64,000 nucleotides of DNA from Defluviimonas aquaemixtae (GTDB lineage Bacteria; Pseudomonadota; Alphaproteobacteria; Rhodobacterales; Rhodobacteraceae). The position numbers and the translations under genes were made by a program. The notes under the pieces were generated by a model. The model was not told where the DNA came from and searched no databases. It saw only the letters and a list, made by a program, of their open reading frames with translations. The stretch spans positions 558,001-622,000 of the forward strand of contig NZ_OMOQ01000003.1 in NCBI RefSeq assembly GCF_900302475.1, in the 5' to 3' direction. Position 1 is the first letter of the stretch. The number at the start of each line of letters is the position of its first letter. Shown here in pieces: positions 7,409 through 16,457 of this stretch.

Positions 7409-8404
7409 ATGACCCTCATGCAGAAATTCCTCGGCGCGGCCGCGACGCTGGCGCTGACCTCCGGCGCGGCGCTCGCCGATCCCGCGATCGTCTTCGACCT
7501 CGGCGGCAAGTTCGACAAGTCCTTCAACGAGGCGGCGTTTAACGGCGCCGAGCGCTGGAAGGAAGAGACGGGCGGAACCTTCAAGGAGCTCGAGATGCAG
7601 TCCGAGGCTCAGCGCGAACAGGCGCTTAGGCGTCTGGCCGAAGCCGGTGCGAACCCGGTCGTCATGACGGGCTTCGCGTTCGGCGACGTTCTGAACACCG
7701 TCGCCCCGGACTATCCTGACACCAAGTTCGCGATCATCGACATGGTCGTCGACCAGCCAAACGTGAAATCGGTCGTCTTCAACGAGCATGAGGGCTCTTA
7801 CCTGGTCGGCATGATGGCCGCCCTTGCCTCCAAGACCGGCACGGTCGGATTCATCGGCGGGATGGACATCCCGCTGATCCGCAAGTTCGGATGCGGCTAT
7901 GCGCAGGGCGTCAAGGCGGTTAATCCCGACGCCAAGATCGTCATGAACATGACGGGCACGACTCCTACGGCGTGGAACGATCCGGTGAAGGGTGCCGAGC
8001 TTGCCAAGGCGCAGAAGTCGCAGGGCGCCGATGTCATCTATGCCGCCGCCGGCGGCACCGGGATCGGCGTCCTTCAGGCCGCTGCGGATGAGGGCATCCT
8101 GTCTATCGGCGTGGATTCGAACCAAAACTACCTGCATCCCGGCCAGGTCCTGACCTCGATGCTGAAGCGCGTGGACAACGCCGTCTACGAGGCCTTCAAG
8201 GAAGGCGAGGCGCTGGAGCCCGGCATCAACGTCATGGGGCTTGCCAACGAGGGCGTGGGCTATGCGCTGGACGACAACAACGCCGAACTCGTGACGTCCG
8301 AGATGCAGGCCCAGGTCGACGAGGCCGCGGAAAAGATCAAGGCGGGCGAGATTGAGGTACACGATTACATGGCCGACGACAGCTGCCCAGCCGCAAGCTT
8401 CTGA
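7409..8404 (+). CDS. BMP-family nucleoside ABC transporter, binding protein
   Basis: 331 aa periplasmic binding protein with a Sec signal peptide (MTLMQKFLGAAATLALTSGA, cleavage near ALA-DP). The mature N-terminus AIVFDLGGKFDKSFNEAAF is the signature of the BMP/PnrA (TmpC, Med) family, which binds purine nucleosides. There is no lipobox, so it is soluble in the periplasm. The start at 7409 follows GGGAGCG; an earlier in-frame ATG would put ten extra residues before the signal peptide. The stop overlaps the ATPase start, and a full transporter operon follows. Ligand (nucleoside or related) is inferred from family. Confidence 0.88.
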   Translation: MTLMQKFLGAAATLALTSGAALADPAIVFDLGGKFDKSFNEAAFNGAERWKEETGGTFKELEMQSEAQREQALRRLAEAGANPVVMTGFAFGDVLNTVAPDYPDTKFAIIDMVVDQPNVKSVVFNEHEGSYLVGMMAALASKTGTVGFIGGMDIPLIRKFGCGYAQGVKAVNPDAKIVMNMTGTTPTAWNDPVKGAELAKAQKSQGADVIYAAAGGTGIGVLQAAADEGILSIGVDSNQNYLHPGQVLTSMLKRVDNAVYEAFKEGEALEPGINVMGLANEGVGYALDDNNAELVTSEMQAQVDEAAEKIKAGEIEVHDYMADDSCPAASF

Positions 8405-9972
8405 TGGAAGGGCCGACGCCCGAGGGGCGGCAGGCCACTGCCGCCCCGCCCGCGATCGAGCTGAGGGGCATCTCTAAGGCGTTCGGGTCGGTCCAGGCCA
8501 ACAAGGACATTTCGATCCGCGTCGAGAAGGGCACGATCCACGGGATCATCGGCGAGAACGGCGCCGGCAAGTCGACGCTGATGTCGATCCTTTATGGCTT
8601 CTACCATGCCGATTCCGGCGAGATCTATATCAACGGGCAGAAGACGCAGATCCCCGACAGCCAGGCCGCGATCCGCGCCGGTATCGGGATGGTCTTCCAG
8701 CATTTCAAGCTGGTCCAGAATTTCACCGTTCTCGAAAACGTCATCCTCGGCGCCGAGGAGGGCGCGCTTCTGCGCCCCTCGATCGCCAAGGCGCGAAAGG
8801 TTCTGGCCGATCTCGCGCGGGAATACGAGCTCGAGGTCGATCCCGACGAGGTGATCGAGGAGCTGTCAGTGGGTCATCAGCAGCGGGTGGAGATCCTGAA
8901 GGCGCTCTACCGCCACGCCGACATCCTGATCCTTGACGAACCGACGGGCGTTCTGACGCCGGCCGAGGCGGATCACCTGTTCCGCATCCTCGGCAACCTC
9001 AAGGAGCAGGGCAAGACGATCATCCTGATCACCCACAAGCTGCGCGAAATCATGGAGATCACCGACACGGTGAGCGTCATGCGCCGCGGCGAAATGACCG
9101 CGACCGTCAAGACCGCCGAGACGAGCCCCGAACAGCTCGCCGAGCTGATGGTCGGGCGAAAGGTGCTGCTGAACGTGCCGAAAGGGCCGGCCAATCCGGG
9201 CAAGACAGTGCTCGAGGTCAAGGACCTGAAGGTCGTGGACGAGGACGGGATCGAGCGGCTGAAAGGCATCTCGTTCGAGATCCGCGGGGGCGAGATCCTC
9301 GGGATCGCCGGTGTTGCCGGGAACGGCCAGTCGGAGCTTCTGGAGGTGTTGGGCGGCATCCGCCGGGGCACCGGCACGGTGCGGCTGAACGGGCAGGAAC
9401 TCGACCTGACCGGGAAATATTCCGACGGCCAGTCGCGGCGCCAGAAGGGCATCGCCCACGTCCCCGAGGACCGTCAGCACCTCGGCATGATTATGGATTT
9501 CTCGGCGTGGGAGAACATCGCCTTCGGCTATCACAACGATCCGGTCTACCAGAAGAACCGCTGGCTGATGGACAACCGCGCGATCGTCGCGAGCGCTGAG
9601 GCGCAGATGGAACGCTTCGACGTGCGGCCACCGATTGCGACGCTTCCCGCCAAGAGCTTCTCGGGCGGAAACCAGCAGAAGATCATCCTCGCCCGCGAGA
9701 TCGAGCGGAACCCGGACCTCCTGCTCGTCGGCCAGCCGACGCGGGGCGTCGATATCGGGGCGATCGAGTTCATCCATCGCCGCATCGTGGAACTCAGGGA
9801 CGCGGGCAAGGCGGTGCTGCTCGTGAGTGTCGAGCTTGACGAGATCATGAGCCTCGCCGACCGCATCGCGGTGATGTTCGATGGCCGCATCATGGGCGAG
9901 CGGCTGCCCGAGAAGACGGATGAGCGCGAGCTTGGCCTTCTCATGGCCGGGGTGACGGGGGAGGCCGCCTGA
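8404..9972 (+). CDS. BMP-family ABC transporter, double ATPase
   Basis: 522 aa with two fused ABC domains. The first has Walker A GENGAGKST, signature LSVGHQQR and Walker B ILILDEPTG. The second has a degenerate Walker A (IAGVAGNGQSE, no lysine), signature FSGGNQQK and Walker B LLLVGQPTRGVD with Q in place of the usual catalytic-region D-E. This asymmetry is normal for the sugar/nucleoside CUT2-BMP class. It energises nucleoside import at the inner membrane. It overlaps the genes before and after by one base (TGA/ATG junctions), indicating one operon. Confidence 0.92.
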   Translation: MEGPTPEGRQATAAPPAIELRGISKAFGSVQANKDISIRVEKGTIHGIIGENGAGKSTLMSILYGFYHADSGEIYINGQKTQIPDSQAAIRAGIGMVFQHFKLVQNFTVLENVILGAEEGALLRPSIAKARKVLADLAREYELEVDPDEVIEELSVGHQQRVEILKALYRHADILILDEPTGVLTPAEADHLFRILGNLKEQGKTIILITHKLREIMEITDTVSVMRRGEMTATVKTAETSPEQLAELMVGRKVLLNVPKGPANPGKTVLEVKDLKVVDEDGIERLKGISFEIRGGEILGIAGVAGNGQSELLEVLGGIRRGTGTVRLNGQELDLTGKYSDGQSRRQKGIAHVPEDRQHLGMIMDFSAWENIAFGYHNDPVYQKNRWLMDNRAIVASAEAQMERFDVRPPIATLPAKSFSGGNQQKIILAREIERNPDLLLVGQPTRGVDIGAIEFIHRRIVELRDAGKAVLLVSVELDEIMSLADRIAVMFDGRIMGERLPEKTDERELGLLMAGVTGEAA

Positions 9973-11063
9973 TGACCCGCCTGCCGAGATGGGCCGACGT
10001 GGTTCTCGTGCCGCTCATCAGCCTGCTTCTCGCGGGCGTCATCTCGGCCCTCGTGATCCTCGCCATCGGCCAGAGCCCTGCGGAGGCCTTGCGCACGATG
10101 GTGCAGGGCGCGGTGGGTTCCGCCTACGGCTGGGGCTACACGCTTTACTACGCGACGAGCTTCATGTTCACCGGGCTTGCCGTCACGATCGCCTTCCACG
10201 CCTCGCTCTTCAACATCGGCGGCGAGGGGCAGGCGCAGCTCGGGGGCTTGGGCGTGGCGCTCGTCTGCCTGTCGCTGCCCTGGCCGCACTGGACGCTGGC
10301 CTTGCCTGCGGCGATGGTGGGCGCGGCGCTTTTCGGGGCCGCTTGGGCCGCGATCCCGGCCTATCTTCAGGCTCGGCGCGGCAGCCACGTCGTGATCACC
10401 ACGATCATGTTCAACTATATCGGCGCGGCGCTTATCATCTACATGCTCGTCAACGTGCTCAGGCCGCCAGGTCAGATGGACCCGGCCACGGCGCGGTTCC
10501 CGGCCGGTACTAAGCTGCCGACGCTGCATGAAATCCCGGGTCTCGACCTGATCTTCACGACACAGGTTCCAGCGAATATCACGTTCTTCGTCGCGCTTGT
10601 CGCCTGCTGGCTCGTCTGGCTTCTGATGTGGCGCACGCGGCTTGGCTACGCGATCCGGGCTTTCGGCCGGTCCGAAAAGGCGGCGGTCTATGCCGGCATC
10701 TCGCCATTCCGCGTGACGATGTACGCCATGCTCATGTCCGGCGGGCTGGCCGGCATGATGGCGATCAACAATGTCATGGGCGAGGCCGAGCGGCTTTTGC
10801 AGAACTCGTCCGAGGGGGCGGGCTTTATCGGCATCGCGGTGGCGCTGATGGGGCGTAACCATCCGGTCGGCGTGTTTCTCGCCGCGCTTCTCTTTGGTTT
10901 CCTGTTCCAGGGCGGTGCCGAGCTTGGCCTCTGGACGTCGATACCGATTGAGCTTCGCACCGTTGTCCAGGGTCTCGTAATCCTGTTCACCGGCGCGCTT
11001 GATCACATGGTGCGGATGCTGCTTGGCGCCTTCTTCCGGCCGCGCCGGCTGGAGGTGGCGTGA
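9972..11063 (+). CDS. BMP-family ABC transporter, permease 1
   Basis: 363 aa, about eight or more hydrophobic segments, branched-chain/BPD_transp_2 permease family. The segment SLFNIGGEGQAQLGGLG is the family's conserved motif. It pairs with the second permease gene to form the membrane channel of the nucleoside importer. Start and stop overlap the neighbours by single bases. Confidence 0.9.
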   Translation: MTRLPRWADVVLVPLISLLLAGVISALVILAIGQSPAEALRTMVQGAVGSAYGWGYTLYYATSFMFTGLAVTIAFHASLFNIGGEGQAQLGGLGVALVCLSLPWPHWTLALPAAMVGAALFGAAWAAIPAYLQARRGSHVVITTIMFNYIGAALIIYMLVNVLRPPGQMDPATARFPAGTKLPTLHEIPGLDLIFTTQVPANITFFVALVACWLVWLLMWRTRLGYAIRAFGRSEKAAVYAGISPFRVTMYAMLMSGGLAGMMAINNVMGEAERLLQNSSEGAGFIGIAVALMGRNHPVGVFLAALLFGFLFQGGAELGLWTSIPIELRTVVQGLVILFTGALDHMVRMLLGAFFRPRRLEVA

Positions 11064-11692
11064 TGGGCGAGTATCTTCCGCAACTGATGCTCGCCTGGTC
11101 GATCCAGGTCACAGGCATATTGTCCCCGGGACCGAGCGTCGCGCTGATCCTTGCCGTCGCGACGAGCCACGGGCGTTTGCCTGCGGTGACGACGGCTTTC
11201 GGCGTGGCCTGCGGCTCCATCATCCTTGCGGGCGCGACCGTCATCGGCATCTCGGCGCTTTTTGCCGAGGTCGCCGAACTGATGACCGTCGTGCGGCTGA
11301 TCGGGGCGGGCTACCTGCTGTGGCTGGCCTGGCACGCATTCGCGCGGGCCGCGCGGCCCTCGGAACTGTCCGTCGCCGCCTCCATATCGCGGCGAAGCCC
11401 ATGGCGGACCGCGCTCGCGGGTTTCTTCCTGCAGGTGTCGAACCCCAAGGCGATACTGTTCTGGCTCGCGATCGCCGCCCTCGGCGGCGCGGGCGACGCG
11501 CCCTGGCCGGTGCTGGCGCTGTTCGTCGCGGGAGCCTTCGTGAACTCTTTCCTCGGCCACGCGGCCTGGGCGCTGTTCCTATCGTCGGGCCCGTTCCGGC
11601 GCGCCTATTTCCGTGCCCGGCGCGGGATCGAGGCGGCGCTTGGCGCCTTCTTCGCCTTCGCGGCGTTCAATCTCGCGATGGGAAGGAGCTGA
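11063..11692 (+). CDS. LysE/RhtB-family exporter inside the importer operon
   Basis: 209 aa, about six membrane segments. The N-terminus contains SPGPSVALILAVATSHG, the LysE/RhtB signature, and QVSNPKAILFW is the second conserved motif. Members export amino acids or related small molecules. The ATG at 11063 overlaps the upstream permease stop; the downstream permease begins 4 bases after this gene, so it is translationally embedded between the two permease genes of the importer. The exported compound is unknown; the position suggests it is linked to nucleoside use. Confidence 0.85.
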   Translation: MGEYLPQLMLAWSIQVTGILSPGPSVALILAVATSHGRLPAVTTAFGVACGSIILAGATVIGISALFAEVAELMTVVRLIGAGYLLWLAWHAFARAARPSELSVAASISRRSPWRTALAGFFLQVSNPKAILFWLAIAALGGAGDAPWPVLALFVAGAFVNSFLGHAAWALFLSSGPFRRAYFRARRGIEAALGAFFAFAAFNLAMGRS

Positions 11693-11695
11693 TCC

Positions 11696-12664
11696 ATGGA
11701 TTTCGCGACGCTCCTTCAGATCCTCGACTCGACCCTGCGACTGGCGACGCCGCTTCTGCTCGCATGTCTCGCGGGGCTCTTTTCCGAGCGGTCGGGCATC
11801 TTCGACATCGGGCTTGAAGGCAAGATGCTGATGGCCGCGATGTGCACTGGCGCAGTGGCCGCGCTGACTGGGTCGGTCTGGCTTGGTGCGCTGGCCGGGA
11901 TCGGCGGCGCGCTGGTCCTCGCAATGGTGCACGGGGTCGCCTCGATCACGTTCCGCGGTAACCAGCTGATCTCGGGTGTCGCGCTCAACTTCGTGGCCTC
12001 GGGCATCACGGTCCTCGTGGCACAGTCGCTGTTCCGGCAAGGCGGGCGGACACCTCCCTTGAGCGGGTCCGCGCGGTTCAACCCGATCGAGCTGCCGCTG
12101 GCTGATACGCTGTCGGGCGTGCCCATTCTGGGTCCACTCTATTCCGATGTCCTGTCAGGCCACACCGCGCTCGTCTATGTGGCACTTCTGACCGTGCCGG
12201 TGACGTGGTGGGTGCTGTTCCGCACGCGGTTCGGCCTCAGGCTGCGCGCCGTCGGCGAAAACCCGGCCTCGGTCGACACGGCCGGAATTTCCGTCATCCG
12301 GCTGCGCTACACGGCGGTGGTGATCACGGGCGTGCTCTGCGGGCTCGCGGGGGCCTACATGGCGGCGGGGCTTCAAGCGGGCTTCGGGCGCGAGATGACG
12401 GCCGGCCGCGGCTATATCGCGCTTGCCGCGCTCATCTTCGCAAAGTGGCGGCCGTGGTACGCGCTTTACGCAACGCTGCTTTTCGGTTTTCTCCAGGCGC
12501 TCGCCCTCAGGCCGGACGTGATCCGGGGAACGATCGGGTTCGACGTGCCTGTGCCCGCGCTCGACGCTCTGCCCTACGTGCTGACTGTGATCGTGCTCGC
12601 GGGATTTGTCGGACGCGCGATCCCGCCCCGTGCGGGCGGCGAGCCCTACGTCAAGGAACGCTGA
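11696..12664 (+). CDS. BMP-family ABC transporter, permease 2
   Basis: 322 aa, BPD_transp_2 family with about eight to nine hydrophobic segments. The motif RSGIFDIGLEGKMLMAAM near residue 30 matches the conserved glycine-rich segment of nucleoside permeases (YufQ/NupQ-like). It completes the importer started at 7409. There is no xanthine dehydrogenase or deaminase gene downstream, unlike some other genomes I recall; a TSUP transporter follows after 120 bases. Confidence 0.9.
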   Translation: MDFATLLQILDSTLRLATPLLLACLAGLFSERSGIFDIGLEGKMLMAAMCTGAVAALTGSVWLGALAGIGGALVLAMVHGVASITFRGNQLISGVALNFVASGITVLVAQSLFRQGGRTPPLSGSARFNPIELPLADTLSGVPILGPLYSDVLSGHTALVYVALLTVPVTWWVLFRTRFGLRLRAVGENPASVDTAGISVIRLRYTAVVITGVLCGLAGAYMAAGLQAGFGREMTAGRGYIALAALIFAKWRPWYALYATLLFGFLQALALRPDVIRGTIGFDVPVPALDALPYVLTVIVLAGFVGRAIPPRAGGEPYVKER

Positions 12665-12786
12665 CGCGCCTGGACCTACGTGCGCATCGAAACTGGTCTG
12701 ATCACCGCGCTGGCGATAGTTTGACATGACCTCTGCATGGGGGCATGAGTGGTCAAGGGTCCTTTCGCCGGCAAGTACGGGTTCCC

Positions 12787-13707
12787 ATGCAGATTTACCT
12801 GCCCATCGCCGAGGTTTCGGTCAACGCGTTCCTCCTGCTCGGCCTCGGCGGGATGGTGGGGGTTCTTTCAGGCATGTTCGGCGTGGGCGGCGGCTTTCTG
12901 ATGACGCCGCTTCTGTTCTTCATCGGCATCCCGCCCGCCGTCGCCGTTGCGACCGAGGCGAACCAGATCGTCGCCTCTTCGTTCTCGGGCGTTCTGGCAC
13001 ATCTGAAGCGCAAGACGGTCGACCTCAGGATGGGCACCGTTCTTCTGATCGGCGGCCTGATCGGCGCCGCGCTGGGCGTCCAGGTGTTTAACATCCTGCG
13101 CGGGATGGGCCAGGTCGATCTTCTGGTCAAGCTCTGCTACGTCGTCTTTCTCGGCATCATCGGCTCGCTCATGTTCGTCGAAAGCCTGCGCGCGATCCGG
13201 CGTTCCAAAGTTCCGGGCGCGGTGCCGGTCCGGCGGCGCCACAACTGGGTTCACGCTCTGCCGCTCAAGGTGAAATTCCGGACCTCGGGGCTTTACATCT
13301 CCGTCATCCCGCCGATGCTCGTCGGGGTCTTCGTGGGCGTCCTCGCCGCCATCATGGGGGTGGGCGGCGGCTTCATCATGGTGCCGGCGATGATCTACCT
13401 GCTCGGCATGCCGACGAAGGTCGTGATCGGCACGTCGCTGTTCCAGATCATCTTCGTCACCGCATTCACGACGCTTCTGCACGCCACGACCAACTTCACC
13501 GTCGACATGCCGCTCGCTGTGCTTCTGCTGGTCGGCGGCGTCGTGGGCGCGCAGGTCGGCGCGCAGATCGGCACCAAGCTCAAGGCCGAGCAGCTTCGCA
13601 TCCTTCTCGCGATGCTCGTGCTCGCCGTCTGCGCGAAGCTCGGGCTCGATCTGTTGCTTCGCCCCTCCGAGCTTTATTCGATCGGCGGGATCGGAGGTCA
13701 TGGCTGA
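12787..13707 (+). CDS. TauE/SafE (TSUP) family anion transporter
   Basis: 306 aa integral membrane protein, about eight segments. Two internal copies of the family repeat are visible: GMFGVGGGFLMTPLL in the N-terminal half and GVGGGFIMVPAMIYL in the C-terminal half. TSUP members move sulfite, sulfoacetate or related organosulfur anions, mostly outward. The ATG at 12787 starts right before the first membrane helix; an in-frame ATG at 12745 would add 14 polar residues. The stop overlaps the next gene by one base, and the pairing with a TIGR02186 protein is recurrent. The substrate is not determinable here. Confidence 0.82.
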   Translation: MQIYLPIAEVSVNAFLLLGLGGMVGVLSGMFGVGGGFLMTPLLFFIGIPPAVAVATEANQIVASSFSGVLAHLKRKTVDLRMGTVLLIGGLIGAALGVQVFNILRGMGQVDLLVKLCYVVFLGIIGSLMFVESLRAIRRSKVPGAVPVRRRHNWVHALPLKVKFRTSGLYISVIPPMLVGVFVGVLAAIMGVGGGFIMVPAMIYLLGMPTKVVIGTSLFQIIFVTAFTTLLHATTNFTVDMPLAVLLLVGGVVGAQVGAQIGTKLKAEQLRILLAMLVLAVCAKLGLDLLLRPSELYSIGGIGGHG

Positions 13708-14486
13708 TGCGCGTGTGGCTGGGCCTTTTCGCGATGCTTGCGGTGCTTGCACTCCCGGTCGGGGCCGCGTCGGTCGGGTCCGAGACGGTCGTGGCCGGTA
13801 TGAACCAGAACCGTATCGCGATCACGGCGAATTTCGACGGGTCCGAGATCCTGATCTTCGGCGCGGTGAAGCGCGAAGCGCCGGCACCGGATGACGCGGC
13901 GCTTGGCGTCATCATCACGGTGTCGGGCCCGTCCAAGCCGCTTGTCGTGCGCCGCAAGGAGAAGCGGTTTGGCATCTGGGTGAACGTCCACGCAGTCGAG
14001 ATCGATCTCGCGCCGAGTTTCTATGCGGTCGCGACCTCGGCGCCATGGAACGAGGTTATCTCTGACATCGAGGATCTGCGCTACCGCATATCGGTCCCGC
14101 GCGCGATCCGGTCCGTCGGGGCGCCGATGGAGGTTCAGGACGCGATGGCCTTCACGAACGCGCTGATCCGGATCCGCAGGGCAAATGGCCTCTACACGCT
14201 GCAGGAAGGTGCCATCGACGTTTCGCAGGACACACTGTTCAACACCTCCATATCGCTGCCCGCTAATCTGACCGAAGGGAGGTACAAGGCGCGCTTCTTT
14301 CTGACCCGCGGGCGCCACGTGATCGATGTTCAAGAGACCGAGATCGCAGTGCAAAAGGTCGGACTGGAACGCTTTCTCTACAACCTCGCGCACGCTCAAC
14401 CACTGATCTACGGGATCATGTCGCTGATCATCGCGATTGCCGCGGGCTGGGGCGCGTCTGCGGTGTTCCGCTACTTCCGGGGCTAG
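13707..14486 (+). CDS. TIGR02186-family membrane-anchored protein
   Basis: 259 aa with an N-terminal signal peptide (about residues 1-22, ending VGAAS) and a C-terminal membrane helix (YGIMSLIIAIAAGWGASAVF). The central part is a predicted periplasmic beta-rich domain; VGSETVVAGMNQNRIAITAN opens it. Proteins of this uncharacterised family accompany TauE/SafE transporters, and here the genes overlap by one base. It probably acts with the TSUP transporter at the periplasmic face. Biochemical function is unknown. Confidence 0.75.
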   Translation: MRVWLGLFAMLAVLALPVGAASVGSETVVAGMNQNRIAITANFDGSEILIFGAVKREAPAPDDAALGVIITVSGPSKPLVVRRKEKRFGIWVNVHAVEIDLAPSFYAVATSAPWNEVISDIEDLRYRISVPRAIRSVGAPMEVQDAMAFTNALIRIRRANGLYTLQEGAIDVSQDTLFNTSISLPANLTEGRYKARFFLTRGRHVIDVQETEIAVQKVGLERFLYNLAHAQPLIYGIMSLIIAIAAGWGASAVFRYFRG

Positions 14487-14588
14487 CCGCGTCGCCGCGT
14501 CAGCTGCGGCCCGGCACCTGTGAATACAAGGTGGATGCTGCGGAGGCGGCGAACGCGGCCTCGACCGGCCGGGGCAATGTCCGGCGGG

Positions 14589-14825
14589 TCAGAACGCCCT
14601 GAAGGTCATGGTTGTGAGCGTGCGGCTGATGCCCGGAATGTCGAACAGCTTCTCAGTAAGCCAGTGGCCGACATCCGCGTCCTCGGGGATGTAGATCTTG
14701 GCGATGAGGTCGTACTCGCCCGAGGTCGAGTAAAGCTCTGACACGACCTCGCGGTCGTAGATATCATTGGCCACGTTGTAGGTCTTGCCGGGCTGGCAGC
14801 GGAACTGGACGAATACGCAGCGCAT
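14589..14825 (-). CDS. Stand-alone Lrp/AsnC ligand-binding (RAM) domain protein
   Basis: 78 aa. The protein has only the ferredoxin-like RAM domain of Lrp/AsnC regulators (VFVQFRCQPGK, then VVSELYSTSGEYDLIAKIYI) and no helix-turn-helix. Such proteins form oligomers that bind amino acids, and some modulate full-length Lrp regulators. The ATG at 14825 is chosen because AGGGAG precedes it at good spacing; a GTG three codons earlier overlaps that site. It follows the helicase gene on the same strand after 60 bases. Confidence 0.8.
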   Translation of the reverse strand: MRCVFVQFRCQPGKTYNVANDIYDREVVSELYSTSGEYDLIAKIYIPEDADVGHWLTEKLFDIPGISRTLTTMTFRAF

Positions 14826-14885
14826 GGAGCTCACTCCCTTTCGTTTGCGTGAAAGCGTAGTGCGTTTTGTGGGCGACCGGAAGGC

Positions 14886-16415
14886 TTACGCCTCTTCTGT
14901 CGAAGCAAGCGTGAGCGCCGCCGCGGGCGCAACAAGATCGTCCGTCGTCAAAGGTTCGGTCGGCCGGGCGAGGCGGTTGCGGACAACCCAGTGCAGCCGC
15001 GTCTCGGCCCGCGTGATTGCGACATAGGCCAGCCGCTTCCACAAGGGGATGCCCGCCTCCATCCGGCCTGTCCGCGCGGCGACGAAGAGGTCGGGCGCGA
15101 AGACCTGAACATCGGGCCACTGCGAGCCTTGCGCCTTGTGAATGGTGACGGCCGCCCCGTGCAGGAAGGCCGCCCCCATGCGCGCGGCGAAGGGAATGAA
15201 CGGCTCCTCCTCGTCCGGCAGTTCGATCTTGATGATGGAAGCGGCCGAAACCTGCGGGTCTTCGGCCCCAACGACGTGAAGCCGCGAAAATCCGGGCTTC
15301 TTGCCGGGGCCTAGATAGATCACCTGCGCGCCCTTGATGAGGCCGCGCGCTTCGAGGTCGATGCGCTTCTTGCGGTGTTTCAAAGGCAGCTCGAAGCCGT
15401 CGCAGATCAGGGGCTCACCCGGTAAGAGCGCATCCATGGGCGCCTCGTAGGCGGCACGGAAGGCTTGGATCAGGCGGATGCGCGTCTGGTTGCGCCAGAC
15501 GAGAACGGGCGAGCGCGCCATCAGGCCGGCATCGACGCGTTCGGCCCAGCGGATGCGGTCGTCGCGCTTCGCTGCCTCGGCTACCATGCGTTCGAAGCTC
15601 TCGAATGTGAGGTCGGGATCGGCGAGCGCGTGGGCAAGGTCGAGGATCGGGTTATCCTCCTCCTGGCGGTGGATGCGATGAAGGTTCAGCTTGCGGCTTT
15701 CCGAAAGCCCGTCGAAGACCATCTCGCCCGACTGGCCGACGGGGGCGAGCTGCGCGGGGTCGCCGAAGAGGACAAGCGTGGGGAAGATCTCGCGCAAATC
15801 TTCGAGCTGACGTTCGTCGAGCATCGAGGATTCGTCGACGAAGCCGATGTCAAGCGGGTCTTCGCGCCGTTTCCAGCCGAGGATGAAGTCGGAGCCTCTG
15901 AGACCGGCTGTGGCCAGCGCGCCCGGGATCGATTTCACCTGATCGTAGAAGGCCTTCGCGCGGTCGAGCGCGGCATCGGTAAGCCCCTCGACCACCGGCC
16001 GCTCGCCGTTTCCGTTCAGCCATTCGGCGATCTTCTCGTATTCGGGATCGTAGACCGGTGTGTAGAGGATGCGGTGGATCGTCGTCGCGGGCACGCCACG
16101 GTTCCTCAGCACGCTCGCCGCCTTGTTGGTCGGCGCGAGGATCGCGAGCGTGCGCCGGTCCTTGCGCCTGCGGCCTTCGTAGTCGCCCGAGATCGTGTCG
16201 ACCCCTGCTTCGGCCAGCGCCTTCGTCAGCGCGGCCAGGAGCATCGTCTTGCCCGAACCCGCCTTGCCAACGACGGCGAGGACCTGCGCCTTGCCGGGGG
16301 CGTCGGGTCTCGTCTCGCCCTCGACAAGATCGATTCCCGCGCCATGCAGGAGGTCGGCGACGCGGTCCCAGGCTTCGGCCTGATCGTCGGAAAAGGAAAG
16401 CGCTGGCACCGCCAT
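14886..16415 (-). CDS. RecD-like superfamily 1 DNA helicase
   Basis: 509 aa. SF1 helicase motifs in order: Walker A GKAGSGKT (about residue 51), Walker B/motif II FVDESSMLD, motif III FGDPAQLAPV, a UvrD C-terminal-type motif TIHKAQGSQW, and motif VI AYVAITRAETRLHW. It is much shorter than RecD2 and lacks the RecBCD context, so it is best called an ATP-dependent RecD-like helicase. It sits 42 bases downstream of the luxI-type gene on the same strand. The cellular role is not evident. Confidence 0.85.
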   Translation of the reverse strand: MAVPALSFSDDQAEAWDRVADLLHGAGIDLVEGETRPDAPGKAQVLAVVGKAGSGKTMLLAALTKALAEAGVDTISGDYEGRRRKDRRTLAILAPTNKAASVLRNRGVPATTIHRILYTPVYDPEYEKIAEWLNGNGERPVVEGLTDAALDRAKAFYDQVKSIPGALATAGLRGSDFILGWKRREDPLDIGFVDESSMLDERQLEDLREIFPTLVLFGDPAQLAPVGQSGEMVFDGLSESRKLNLHRIHRQEEDNPILDLAHALADPDLTFESFERMVAEAAKRDDRIRWAERVDAGLMARSPVLVWRNQTRIRLIQAFRAAYEAPMDALLPGEPLICDGFELPLKHRKKRIDLEARGLIKGAQVIYLGPGKKPGFSRLHVVGAEDPQVSAASIIKIELPDEEEPFIPFAARMGAAFLHGAAVTIHKAQGSQWPDVQVFAPDLFVAARTGRMEAGIPLWKRLAYVAITRAETRLHWVVRNRLARPTEPLTTDDLVAPAAALTLASTEEA

Positions 16416-16457
16416 GGGCGCGACCCTATCGCCCGACCCCGGGCGATGCCAGCGCCT

